The position numbers were made by a program, and so were the translations under genes. This document shows, piece after piece, positions 23,226 through 33,537 of a stretch of 64,000 nt of DNA. Source of the stretch: Congeria kusceri. Its lineage: Eukaryota > Mollusca > Bivalvia > Myida > Dreissenidae. The DNA lies in the NCBI GenBank assembly GCA_027627225.1, contig CM051034.1:8098058-8162057 (forward strand). The letters run 5' to 3'. Position 1 is the first letter of the stretch, and each line of letters starts with the position of its first letter. The notes beneath the pieces are model-generated. The model was given only the letters and a program-made list of their open reading frames with translations, searched no databases and was not told the DNA's origin.

Positions 23226-23355
23226 TATGGGACCCATCCGGGACCCTTATGGGCAAGCCTATATGGGCTGGCCCATATAGGTCCAATATGGGCAAGCCCA
23301 TACGGGCTTGTCCAGAAACAGCCCATATGGGACCCATATGTGCATGTTTGCTGGG
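23226..23355. repeat. CCCATATGGG palindrome array 2
   Basis: Shorter relative of the array at 19558-19800, with words such as CCCATATGGG, GGGCAAGCCC and CCCATACGGG. Its right edge, GTTTGCTGGGTCA, is the inverted counterpart of the left edge of array 1. A single GGCCCATATGGG also occurs near 23071. Confidence 0.75.
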
Positions 23356-25195
23356 TCAGTATTCTTAAATTCAACATACATTTTTTCAGTCTTATCATCT
23401 TGGCTTAGTCCTGTAATTTTAGCGCATGCCTGTGTGTACAATAACCCTTCGCACTATGTGATCCAAGATACCAGGGTGTTGCATTGCCTGTAGTCTGAAA
23501 ATGCGAAACTTTAGAAACCGGTAAAGAAGCGACCAAGAAGACGTGACCCAGGCCAATCAGGTTGAACCGAACCATGACAGCGAGAGCCAAACCACTACAG
23601 TGATTTCTGCACATTTTTATTTGGTTTTGCCTCTTTCTTTTTTTTTAGTGAATGATTGTTTGCTCACGGTCTTGCTTACACTGATTAACTATATTACGGT
23701 GCTTGAAATAAAGAACCAATGATATTTATTCATAAAGCTACAGCGTATCGAGGTAATTGTTATTTTCATCTTACCCATATCTTACACGAAGCAGGTTATT
23801 TGCCTTTCTTATTTCTGCGTACATTGCGCATAGAATAAGATCTTGTTTAACATGAACAAAAACACGCTGGAATGTTTTATGTATTTGTCATCATTTGTAA
23901 TTTGTCATCTGTATTCAAGTTAAAAAAAAAAAATCCGCCCAAACATATATTTGACTTCGCCTTAATACTGCATGAAAAGAAACTAAGTATTAATATACAC
24001 ATGTAGTTCACACACAGCACGTATATTTATTACAGAAATATACAAAATACAATCATTATCGCCTACTTTTCAATATCTCATTCCCGTGTGAATAGAACTA
24101 TAACTCAATCGAAAATAACCAAAATAAATCGTCTAAGTAATGGCTGTTGTTTACATAGGACCGCATAAGCTGACGCTACCAGACATTCAGGGTTACATCG
24201 TCAATGAGATGTTAAGATTAAGCCGTAAATCCATGATGAAAAGCTTCCAGTTACTGAAATACAGTCTCGGACGCATGGTCAGAGGTCAAGGCGCACAACC
24301 GCCACTCTGCACGACAATGTACTGCCAATACTAACAATGTCAAGTACATGAACCGTAGCAATGTCACAAGTATACATTATATAAGCAAATAGATCTACAT
24401 TTGGGTAAACTTACACGTTGGGTATCTTCAAACAGTGTGTCTGAATTAAAGGACAAATATTATTATATATTTGCAAAGATGTACACCGCTGAGCGTACAC
24501 AATTAATTATCTTATGAACAATCTGTATCAGTTTTGTAACGTACCGAAAATGGGGTTTGTTTAAGACTCATAAACATAAATAAAATATTCAAATATTCAA
24601 ATAATAAAAACACGCACGTCCGTTTTTATCAACATAACCTTACCCTACACGAATACTCGCAATTCACCCTTCTTATTTCCTTGTAGTGGAAGTTAAACAT
24701 AAGCATTCACTATTTAACCAATTATGAACATATGATATGTATGTTGTAACATAATGTTAAATGTTTACAATTTAATAAATGCTCGCAGGTTTTATGTTAT
24801 CATATTCGAACCTCTATGTAAGAAACTTAATTCACCTTCATGTCGCCAAAATATATGTTTGACTTCGCTTTAATACTGAATGATAGCAAAGAAAGAGCTG
24901 TAGTTAACAAAAACTAGGGATAGTAACGAATATTCGAACATTCGAGGACTGAAAACTATGTGAAAATGATTTAGTTATTGGAAGACTTAAATCTTAATAT
25001 AAATTACGAATTACATGTTAACCCATAAATATCGATTTGCCTTACCACCTTTTAGCTTCTCAAATACGCATGATGGTTGTCAAAATAAACATATCACCAT
25101 ACTGTTATGTTTCTGAAATTTTGTTGTTTATGTTGATCCCATTATGTCGACCAAGGGGAACTGAAGAATCCGGGGTGATAATTGCTGTTACTGCG
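23356..25195. other. Intergenic with two copies of a dispersed motif
   Basis: Contains TTCGCCTTAATACTGCA at 23956-23972 and a variant at 24864-24880, the same motif as in 31.3-31.8 kb. A 64-codon frame at 24140 has no recognised domain. No gene is called. Confidence 0.45.
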
Positions 25196-25222
25196 TACAC
25201 AACAGAACAGAACAGAACAGAA
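25196..25222. repeat. (GAACA)n short tandem repeat
   Basis: About four to five units of a CAGAA/GAACA pentanucleotide. A three-unit relative is at about 17812-17826; both are followed by an AAGTTTATT- or AATTTTATT-like sequence. Such tails are common at LINE 3' ends, so this may be the reverse-oriented tail of a retrotransposon (inference). Confidence 0.55.
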
Positions 25223-25480
25223 AGTTTATTTATGATTAAAGCATATACAGCTCATCGTCAAATACATACACGCCATTAGGCAAACATAATTGCGCATGCG
25301 TCATAATAACAAAAAAGAACATGTGAAAGTACAAACATGCAATTACAATTTATGACTTTTTTACAAATATATGACTGCGTGAGAATGCCAGGATTTTATG
25401 AGAGGGCTCGCTCTGTTTTAACAAAGTTTAGTGAATGTTTTTAAAATCTGAAAATTGATTGGAAAAATTTTATGCTTTAA

Positions 25481-25924
25481 GATATTTATACACACAGTCA
25501 ATTTGGGAACAAAAAGTATACTCTCATAAATCTATATATTATCGGATCTAAGTTTAAAGGCTTTAATACAGAAATTTGCAAGACGTATCAATACAGATTT
25601 TCTAAACCAAGGGACATTATAGTTAAATTTGTGTCCTATAGAGCCCGACAGAAGCTCTACAACGCGAGATCAGGAGCGAAAACAACCGACCGCTACAAGC
25701 GAATTTATGTCAACGAGGCGCTCACGAAACACCGCAGCGAGATGTTTTTCGATGCTCGCAAGCTTGTATCAGACAAACTTGTAGAGAGTGCGTGGACGCA
25801 CGATGGACAAATCTTGGTCAGTGACCTCAAACGCGTTATTCACAGAATAGAAAAACCTGAGCAGATCACTGAGCTCCGCTCCAAATTAAGTCGTTCCCAT
25901 GCCTCTGTTGCAGATAGCAAGTAG
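25481..25924 (+). pseudogene. LINE ORF1-like fragment (L1 ORF1p-type RRM and C-terminal domain)
   Basis: The frame is open from just after a stop at 25478 to TAG at 25922-25924, about 147 codons. The central block reads FSKPRDIIVKFVSYRARQK, followed by a basic region and KHRSEMFFDARKLV. This resembles the nucleic-acid-binding region of L1-type ORF1 proteins, which coat LINE RNA. No in-frame start with an N-terminal coiled coil is present, so the copy is 5'-truncated. It lies 1.07 kb upstream of a LINE ORF2 on the same strand and could be its ORF1, but the intervening 157-bp duplication leaves this open. Confidence 0.55.
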
Positions 25925-25932
25925 ACGTAAAC

Positions 25933-26246
25933 TGCTCCACCTTCTACGAACAATATACATACACTGTCCCTAAAAACTTTCAGTAAACGTGCGTAATGTG
26001 TTACTAATATTAATACTTGATATGAAAGACCACTAACCTTAACATATTGCTACTCTACAGAAACACGCTTTTTTCCATAAATATTATATTGCTCCACCTT
26101 CTACGAACAGTATACATACACTGTCCCTAAAAACTTTCAGTAAACGTGCGTAATGTGTTACTAATATTAATACTTGATATGAAAGACCACTAACCTTAAC
26201 ATATTGCTACTCTACAGAAACACGCTTTTTTCCATAAATATTATAT
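25933..26246 (+). repeat. Near-perfect tandem duplication, two 157-bp units
   Basis: Unit 1 is 25933-26089 and unit 2 is 26090-26246. I see one base difference (CAATATAC versus CAGTATAC). It lies between the LINE ORF1-like fragment and ORF2. Tandem promoter or UTR units are known in some LINEs; whether this is one is inference. It is recent, given near-identity. Confidence 0.9.
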
Positions 26247-26993
26247 TATTTACAGGGCACTGACTACTCAACACAAAGATTGGGTGGTACTCTGACTTGT
26301 ATCTGATAAATGTTTTGTAGTTAGTGATTTATCCAAACGAATACTTATTTATACGGCGAAATTTACTCAAGCTAAATACAAGGCCATACCTCCTCGTGTT
26401 TTACGAACTCATAGTAGTATTTGTACAAATGTTTGAACGGTTTGTTCTTATTAAATTGCTGTACTGCATGCTGTAAACAAAAGTAATCTCTTTAGCATGA
26501 GACAGTTTGGCTTTGTTAACGATACTAAATAAAGTAAATAATTATTGCAAATTGAAATAACTAATAATGATCATTATTAACTGTATACTATTGATACTGT
26601 CACCAAAATTTTTTAACTGCTCCGATATATGGTCTGATAAATCATACGAATTAGTAAAAACAAACACACTACGATATATATAAAAAAAAATTTTTTTTTT
26701 GTTTTTTTTTTTCAGTTGACATCTAACAAATGAACAGGTGTACATTTACATACGCCTTTAAAACACATTTAAAGGCTTATTAAGAAGCCATCCGTTTTGT
26801 TATTACGGCACTTGAACTCGATTGAATGACCAGCCAATATGAATAATGCCCTACATTTTCATCTACCACTCGATAACGTTTTTCTTTTGCACTGTTTACT
26901 TATTTATTTTATTTCTTGATGAAGGATTTGTTGATGTTTCTTGTACTATAGCAACTCGTGACAAAGAGCACTTATTTCTCTTATTGTGTTGTG

Positions 26994-29900
26994 ATGGATA
27001 CACATAACATTTTACCAAGATACAAGTCAGTCGGATTGTTTTTCGCATCGCTAAATATGCTAGTTCTAATGTCCCTGTACAAAAACGAAATTGCTCTTGA
27101 ATCGTCTCTCCATAACATCAAAGGTCAATCACAACTTTTCCGGTGCATCCGATGGCCGTATAAACGCGCCATAGTTGGTAAACGTCACACGTCTAACTTA
27201 CTTTTCGTAAGAAGGTCATTTTTTGTTTTATTAACAGTCATGTTGGTAACATGGCTTAAGGTCATTATGTTGCTTTCTGGGGATATTGAATTAAACCCAG
27301 GCCCTGTAACGAGTAGTTCTCTAGATTCCAGCGCCACGGAGTACAACACACTGAATTGCCTTTTAGCAATGCCTAATAACTTTTCGTTTATTCAGTATAA
27401 TGTGCAGAGTATACGGAACAAACTAGAAATTCTTACAGCAGAACTCTCAAATTTTGATGTATTATCTTTTACTGAGACGTGGCTTAACAACTCTATTGAA
27501 ACTGACGAACTCCTTATCCCCTCTTATCACTGCCCCGAACGAAAAGATCGAATACATGATAGCCATGGTGGGGTTATGCTATTTGTTAAAGATTTTATCC
27601 ATTACGATCGTAGACCTGACCTTGAACCTATTGCATTAGAATGCATTTGGATTGATCTCTACCTGCAGAGCAAGAAGCGTGTTTTATTTGGTTTATTTTA
27701 TAGGCCACCAAACGCAGATGCATCATATACTAACTTAATTGATGACTCTATTGGTCTAGCAATCGAAACCGGGATATCTGACATCATAATAACCGGTGAT
27801 TTTAATATGAATAACAGTCAGCCAACATTAGTACGACAACTTGACTCTTGGTGCCTTGAGCACAGTCTTGTTCAAGTTATTAATGAACCAACGCATTTTA
27901 CGGAAAGATCCTCGTCAATTCTTGACTTATTGCTAGTAAGCAACCCCAACAGCTTGATATTATCAGGTGTTGGTGATCCTTTTCTTGACCAACAACAGCG
28001 CTACCATTGTCCTATATATGGTTTATTTAAATATAATAAGCCAAATGCGAAAGCATACGAGCGTCATATATGGAAATATAAGGATGGTAACTACGTTTTG
28101 CTACGTGAAAGTTTTTCTGCATTAAATTGGAATACAATTAAAAGTACTAATGTGGACACTTATTGCACTAATATCACCGACACTATTACTCGTAATGCCA
28201 AACAATGTATCCCAAATAGGTTAATAAAAATCAAACCGCGTGATGCTCCTTGGTTCAATACACATATACGTCGTATGATAAGAAAACGCAAACGGGTTTA
28301 CAGACTTGCGAAATCCAAAAACAGTAATTATCAATGGACTAAGTTTCGTACAATTAGAAACCAGACAATATCACTAATTCGACAAGCGAAAGATCAGTAC
28401 TACGACAGTCTAAGCGAAAAACTTAAACAAAATAATAACACATCTAAGGACTGGTGGAAAATTCTCAAGTCATTTATCAATAAACCAAATAATAACATTA
28501 ATACTGCACTAATAAACCCCGTCGACAATTCCACTGTTACTGATTGTTTTGAAAAGGCGAACATTCTTAATAAATTCTTTCAAAGTCAGTCAGTCCTTGA
28601 CATTGACAACGAGGACACACCGGAGCTTACTTATGTACCAATTGCTAACTCACTAGAGACTTTTATTATTACACCTTCTGATGTCCATGACATTCTAAAG
28701 TCACTTTCAGTTGACAAAGCATCAGGACCTGACGGTATAAGTAACCATATTCTAAAAGAATGTCGAGCTGAACTGTCCATTCCCTTAAGTGACTTCTTTA
28801 ACTTCTCACTTAACAAATGTATAATGCCAGACTGTTGGAAAGAGGCTAATGTCAGTGCAATTTTTAAAAAAGGTGATCCCAAAGTTGTGTGTAACTACCG
28901 ACCAATTTCACTGCTTAACACGATGGAAAAAGTGTTTGAAAAAATAATTTTTAAACATGTGTACAATCACCTTGTAAGTAACAAAATACTCACCTCATTT
29001 CAGTCTGGTTTTTTGCCAGGAGACTCGACCACTAACCAACTCACTTATATATATGATACGTTTTGCAAAGCCCTTGACAATGGATTAGAGGTTAAAGCTG
29101 TCTTTTTTGACATCAGTAAAGCCTTTGATAAAGTCTGGCACCAAGGTCTTTTACTTAAACTCCACGCAATTGGTATCCGCGGGAAGTTGCACTTTTGGAT
29201 TAAAAATTACCTAAATTGTAGACGTCAACGTGTAGTGCTTCCAGGCGCCGTTTCTAACTGGGCCTCACTAGAGGCTGGTGTTCCCCAGGGCTCTATACTA
29301 GGGCCCCTATTATTCTTAATCTTTATAAATGATATTGTTAACGACATCCAAAGTAATATTCGTCTTTTTGCTGACGACACATCCCTTTACATTATTATAG
29401 ACGAGCCCTACCATTCAAATTCAATATTACAAAATGATATCAACAAAATATCCAATTGGGCCTCAAAATGGCACGTTTTATTTAATCCCTCTAAATCGGA
29501 AACACTTACATTCTCCAGAAAACAACAACCGAATCAATATAACTTCACAATGCTTTCCAAACAAATACCGGTTGTTAGCTCCCACAAACATCTAGGAGTC
29601 GTCCTGTCGAACGATTGTAAATGGCACATACATATCAAATATATAACTGATAAAGCATGGGGTAGAATTAATATTATGCGCAAACTAAAACTTAAGCTTG
29701 ATCGAAAATCGCTAGAAATCATTTATATATCCTTTATTCGCCCGTTAATGGAATATTCTGATGTAATTTGGGACAATTGTACTCAAGCAGAAAAACATGA
29801 ACTTGACAAAATTCATTACGAAGCAGCGCGAATTGCCTGCGGAGCATCCAAACTAGTGTCTACAAATGAATTGCAAAAAGAAATTAACTGGGAACCCCTG

Positions 29901-30521
29901 CAAGACCGACGCGATAAACACCAACTCATATTATTTTATAAAATGCAAAACTCATTTAGCCCTCAGTATTTGACCGACCTTGTACCCCGACATGTTGGAT
30001 CTATTGCTAGGTATAATCTTCGAAATGCGAATGACTTAAGAACATCCGAGTTTAGAACAACCCTTTACTATAATTCATTCCTACCCGCAGTTATCCGAAA
30101 ATGGAATATCTTACCAGACGATGTTAAAAGTAGTGAATCGTTGAATATCTTTAACTCTAAACTAAATAGAAGCTTAGTTAAAACACCATCGTACTATTAT
30201 GTAGGTAAACGTTATTTTCAAATAATTCACACGCGTTTAAGGACCAAATCAAGTGCGCTAAATGAACACCTTTATGCGAAAAATATCATTGCGTCGCCTC
30301 TTTGTTCGTGTGGAGCTATTGAATCTAACAATCACTTCTTTTTCATATGTCCAGATTATAATGAAATTCGCACTACATTAATTAACAACATTTTGAGTAT
30401 AACCAGCGACGTTGATCTCGATACACTTCTTTTTGGATGTACGTATCTCGACGAAAAAGAAAATTCTCAAATATTTCTACGTGTCCAACAATATATCAAC
30501 GAATCCAGGCGATTTTCCTAA
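26994..30521 (+). CDS. LINE ORF2: APE endonuclease / reverse transcriptase with N-terminal 2A motif (1175 aa)
   Basis: Autonomous non-LTR retrotransposon polyprotein. Nicks target DNA and reverse-transcribes the element RNA in place. In order, numbered from the ATG at 26994: a hydrophobic stretch at about residues 74-95; a 2A motif DIELNPGP at 97-104; the APE-type endonuclease from about 127 (QYNVQS, FTETW, TGDFN); the reverse transcriptase (KASGPDG, NYRPISL, DISKAFDKVW at about 706, GVPQGSILGP, and FADD at 792-795 with both catalytic Asp); then a C-terminal Cys/His cluster CSCGAIESNNHFFFIC. The frame has no stop or shift, so this copy may be intact. An in-frame GTG 12 codons upstream is less likely as start. 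The architecture fits the Jockey/CR1/L2 group; clade is not resolved. An AATAAA lies at 30807-30812. Confidence 0.92.
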   Translation: MDTHNILPRYKSVGLFFASLNMLVLMSLYKNEIALESSLHNIKGQSQLFRCIRWPYKRAIVGKRHTSNLLFVRRSFFVLLTVMLVTWLKVIMLLSGDIELNPGPVTSSSLDSSATEYNTLNCLLAMPNNFSFIQYNVQSIRNKLEILTAELSNFDVLSFTETWLNNSIETDELLIPSYHCPERKDRIHDSHGGVMLFVKDFIHYDRRPDLEPIALECIWIDLYLQSKKRVLFGLFYRPPNADASYTNLIDDSIGLAIETGISDIIITGDFNMNNSQPTLVRQLDSWCLEHSLVQVINEPTHFTERSSSILDLLLVSNPNSLILSGVGDPFLDQQQRYHCPIYGLFKYNKPNAKAYERHIWKYKDGNYVLLRESFSALNWNTIKSTNVDTYCTNITDTITRNAKQCIPNRLIKIKPRDAPWFNTHIRRMIRKRKRVYRLAKSKNSNYQWTKFRTIRNQTISLIRQAKDQYYDSLSEKLKQNNNTSKDWWKILKSFINKPNNNINTALINPVDNSTVTDCFEKANILNKFFQSQSVLDIDNEDTPELTYVPIANSLETFIITPSDVHDILKSLSVDKASGPDGISNHILKECRAELSIPLSDFFNFSLNKCIMPDCWKEANVSAIFKKGDPKVVCNYRPISLLNTMEKVFEKIIFKHVYNHLVSNKILTSFQSGFLPGDSTTNQLTYIYDTFCKALDNGLEVKAVFFDISKAFDKVWHQGLLLKLHAIGIRGKLHFWIKNYLNCRRQRVVLPGAVSNWASLEAGVPQGSILGPLLFLIFINDIVNDIQSNIRLFADDTSLYIIIDEPYHSNSILQNDINKISNWASKWHVLFNPSKSETLTFSRKQQPNQYNFTMLSKQIPVVSSHKHLGVVLSNDCKWHIHIKYITDKAWGRINIMRKLKLKLDRKSLEIIYISFIRPLMEYSDVIWDNCTQAEKHELDKIHYEAARIACGASKLVSTNELQKEINWEPLQDRRDKHQLILFYKMQNSFSPQYLTDLVPRHVGSIARYNLRNANDLRTSEFRTTLYYNSFLPAVIRKWNILPDDVKSSESLNIFNSKLNRSLVKTPSYYYVGKRYFQIIHTRLRTKSSALNEHLYAKNIIASPLCSCGAIESNNHFFFICPDYNEIRTTLINNILSITSDVDLDTLLFGCTYLDEKENSQIFLRVQQYINESRRFS
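27246..27305 (+). other. 2A-like ribosome-skipping peptide preceded by a signal-like hydrophobic segment
   Basis: Codons for DIELNPGP lie at 27282-27305; the skip would occur between Gly (27300-27302) and Pro (27303-27305). The residues just upstream are strongly hydrophobic after two arginines, like a signal peptide. Functional 2A sequences are known in APE-type LINEs of invertebrates, and some act as signal sequences when skipping fails. Here it would split a 103-residue leader from the endonuclease/RT. Confidence 0.8.
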
Positions 30522-30817
30522 CAATCTGTTACTGACTCTGTCACGAGTTGTTGCTGCCTCATGTTCTAGTCCTTGCATGAACAATCCTTCATCCTTAAAT
30601 TTGTTTTTCAACACTTTCCATAGTTATCATGTATAGTTCTTATCTCTGGCATATTCTATGAAAACGTATTTTTAAAAACACTGCCATTTATTGTGTAAAT
30701 ATTACTCCAAGGAGAGAAACTATATAAGAATTATTTCTTTCGTTTCAATCCTTTTCTAACAATGACTGTATTGTGCATGTTTGATATACACTGTATTTGC
30801 CAAAGAAATAAATATGT
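30522..30817 (+). other. Probable LINE 3' UTR
   Basis: AT-rich non-coding sequence after the ORF2 stop, with AATAAA at 30807-30812. No poly-A or obvious tail repeat follows; instead antisense LINE sequence begins at about 30818. The true 3' end is therefore unclear. Confidence 0.45.
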
Positions 30818-31085
30818 TTAAACCAATACAGATTTTCTGGTCTCATTCAGTAATTGTAAAAATTTAAACATACTTGGTCTTCTTTTGTAAACGTCAGGTA
30901 TAAGTGTATTTCTCAAATTGACATATAAAGGACATATTAGAACAAAATGGTACTCGTCTTCAATTTCATTCAGAGTACACAATTTACATATTCTCTCATG
31001 TCTTGGAATGTGTTGGTGCCGCATGCTACGACATTTGAGATCAATACACACCTACACCAAGTCTACAACCCAAACTGACATTCCG
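30818..31085 (-). pseudogene. Antisense fragment of a second LINE ORF2 C-terminus
   Basis: The minus-strand frame contains HERICKLCTLNEIEDEYHF followed by a Cys-Pro-rich segment, ending in a stop at 30818. This is the typical C-terminal Cys/His region found after the RT of many invertebrate LINEs and differs in sequence from the end of the ORF2 at 26994-30521. It abuts that element's 3' end in opposite orientation. No RT or endonuclease remains, so it is a truncated relic. Confidence 0.7.
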
Positions 31086-31089
31086 TTTG

Positions 31090-31897
31090 TTCACACAACA
31101 CAGAAATCTGAAAAGAACGTTTAGTTGATTAAACGCTGTCGTTTGCTTCGTTTGGTGATTTAAAATTGTATAAAGTTTAAACGTGACTTTTTAAGGGGAA
31201 AAGTTTGTAGAAAACTAAAAACGATTTGTGTACATGTATATAACATCATTTCACATGTACAATTTGATAAAAATCTAAAAATAACCAATCTTGTGCTTCG
31301 TCTTAATACTGCAAAAGTAGCAAATCAAAATTCACCTTAATTTCTCAAAGACTAACTTTCGGTTTCAAGTGTGATACTGCAAAATAAAACAACAAAAATC
31401 AAACGAACAATTGTAATTCAAATAATATATGTTATAACGGCAAAAGCAATGTCGTATATCAGTCTTTGATGAATATATAGAAACCCTTATTTGTGTCATC
31501 AGTTCATCCGTGTAATAGTTCCCCCTAAAAAACGCAATTCGCCCTAATAATGCCGAACAAAAACGTATTTGACTTAGCCTTAATGCTGCAGATGAAACAT
31601 TGTACGCAATACCGTTCAAATGTTTTTAACATAATACATAATTATGATTAAAGAAAAAACACAAAACAACATCAACAAAACACAAAACAGTATCGTATTT
31701 GGGGAATATTAGGAAACATTATATTTGTTGGTCAGTTCGCCCTAATGCCGAAAAAAGCGTATTTTTACTACGCCTTAATACTGCAGACGAAACATTGCTA
31801 TATTTAGTCTTTGAAAATTGCATCGGTATTACAGTGAAAAGTACAGGTCCCTTGACCCGAGCATTAAATCATTAAGCAGATCTCCATTTAATACATA
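31090..31897. other. Intergenic with three copies of the TTCGCCTTAATACTGCA-type motif
   Basis: Motif copies occur at about 31297-31313, 31574-31590 and 31768-31785, each followed by A-rich sequence. A companion GTTCGCCCTAAT or ATTCGCCCTAAT precedes two of them (near 31538 and 31736). This looks like a degenerate tandem or dispersed repeat with long units. Confidence 0.5.
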
Positions 31898-33537
31898 AGG
31901 CCACAACAAATTGATCAGATGTTCGTCGGATTTGCCGCACCTTAAAATCGTAAATCGAAAAAAAAATATTTTTATTTTTATTTTGCGCCCGCACCTACAA
32001 GTTTGCCCCGCATCCGATTTTTTAAAATGAAGTTTTCATTAATGAGTCTCATTTTACGTTAAACGCCGTCTTCGTGGTGTACCCAAATCATAACAAGCAA
32101 TTGGTACTGACATAGACGTGATTAAGGCACTTTGCGGCGACTGGTTAATGTCCAGAGCACACAATTTATGACCCAGACATTTAATCGCCAACAGCCAGTC
32201 TGGCACAACTGCCATGTGTATTTCAACTCGGCAATTTCTTATCATGTTTTATCAAACTTGTGAAAACACAACGAGCTGTTTGTCAGCATTCATTGCCTAA
32301 TTAAAGATGATTGCTAGCAAGCTCTCGTAATATCAGCAGTTAATTAACAGTTAATTAAAGGATTATCTTGTTGATAAAGGATGTGTGAAATTGATGTCTG
32401 GATTATGTCAAAGGGACTGATTATCGGGTATGTTTACATTTCGGACAGTTTTGACCAGCGGTTTGTCCTTGATTTCTTACTTCTAATATTCACACATATA
32501 AGTTGTTTCTGACATGTCCATTTTATAAATTCAACGTATCTGTTTGGTGTACATTTTGTTCAGCCTTTATATATTAAGGTACATTTAACAGGGCAAGCCA
32601 AGTCATTATGTTAGTTATTAATTTTAATTTATTTATGGATATATTTTGTTAAAATCTTGAAGATAGTTTAAGAGTGTATGTTTAAATAAAAAATAATTAT
32701 CCAAGTTTACTGCATTGAACAATTAAGAAAAATGTTAATATGAAAATCGAAGTATACTAATGCTTTTGTTAATGCCATAATTAATTAATATAATACAGCA
32801 CAGTGAAGTATAATTTTATAGCAATTAAAACAGTAAGATATAACTATTCCCTGACATGGAAACACGCAACGATGTTGCGAGTCGATAAAAAAAAAATGGC
32901 TCAAGAAAAATAAGAGCCAGAGTGAGTCCTGGTTTACGGTTTAAAAAAATGGTGGCGTCCAGTTGTTTCGTCGTGTCATTTAAAGATACAGATCTTATAC
33001 TAGTGATTCCTAAATTGTTTTGTGTTTATTGTATGACATTTCATATTTATGTTATTAAACTGTTGGTAGTGAATGACTTGGTGTATCAAATATATACTTT
33101 GATAATGACAATTACCTTGTATAAGGTCTACTTTCTTGTAGTTAAGATATGGTTATTTAGTATATACTGGCGGTCGTTTATTTAATAGCAGAATCACTAT
33201 TGAAGACTTGTTGCACAAAACCCTTTGCAGGACATGGTCAAAGAAGAAATGGAGAAATTAGTTGCTTAGTTTATTACATATATATTGATTTTGACAACAA
33301 TTTATAGAACAGAGCAGATGAAGAAGATATTATTGACAATATATCAAGTTATGATGGCGTTTGGGAGTAATTTTTAAACACTATGGGCATGATAGGATTT
33401 TTTTTTATTTTGCACTTTTCGCTCGCCTCCGATTTTATCGAAAATGGAAAAAAAATATTTTTATTTTTATTTCGCTCGCTCGCTCCAATTTTTTTTGGAC
33501 AAAATCCGTAGAACAACTGATCAATTTGTTGTGGCCT
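31898..33537. mobile_element. 1.6-kb TIR element (AGGCCACAACAAATTGATCAG ends)
   Basis: The left end GGCCACAACAAATTGATCAG (31899) is mirrored exactly by the right end (to 33536). Inner homology continues through ATGTTCGTCGGATTT versus TTGTTCTACGGATTTT and a mirrored T/A-rich block (31960-31990 and 33445-33475). TIRs are about 130 bp with internal gaps. No transposase was found. Inside, a minus-strand frame at 32054-32245 and an acceptor followed by GACATGGTCAAAGAAG (about 33231) could be captured host fragments, but neither is recognised. Confidence 0.7.
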
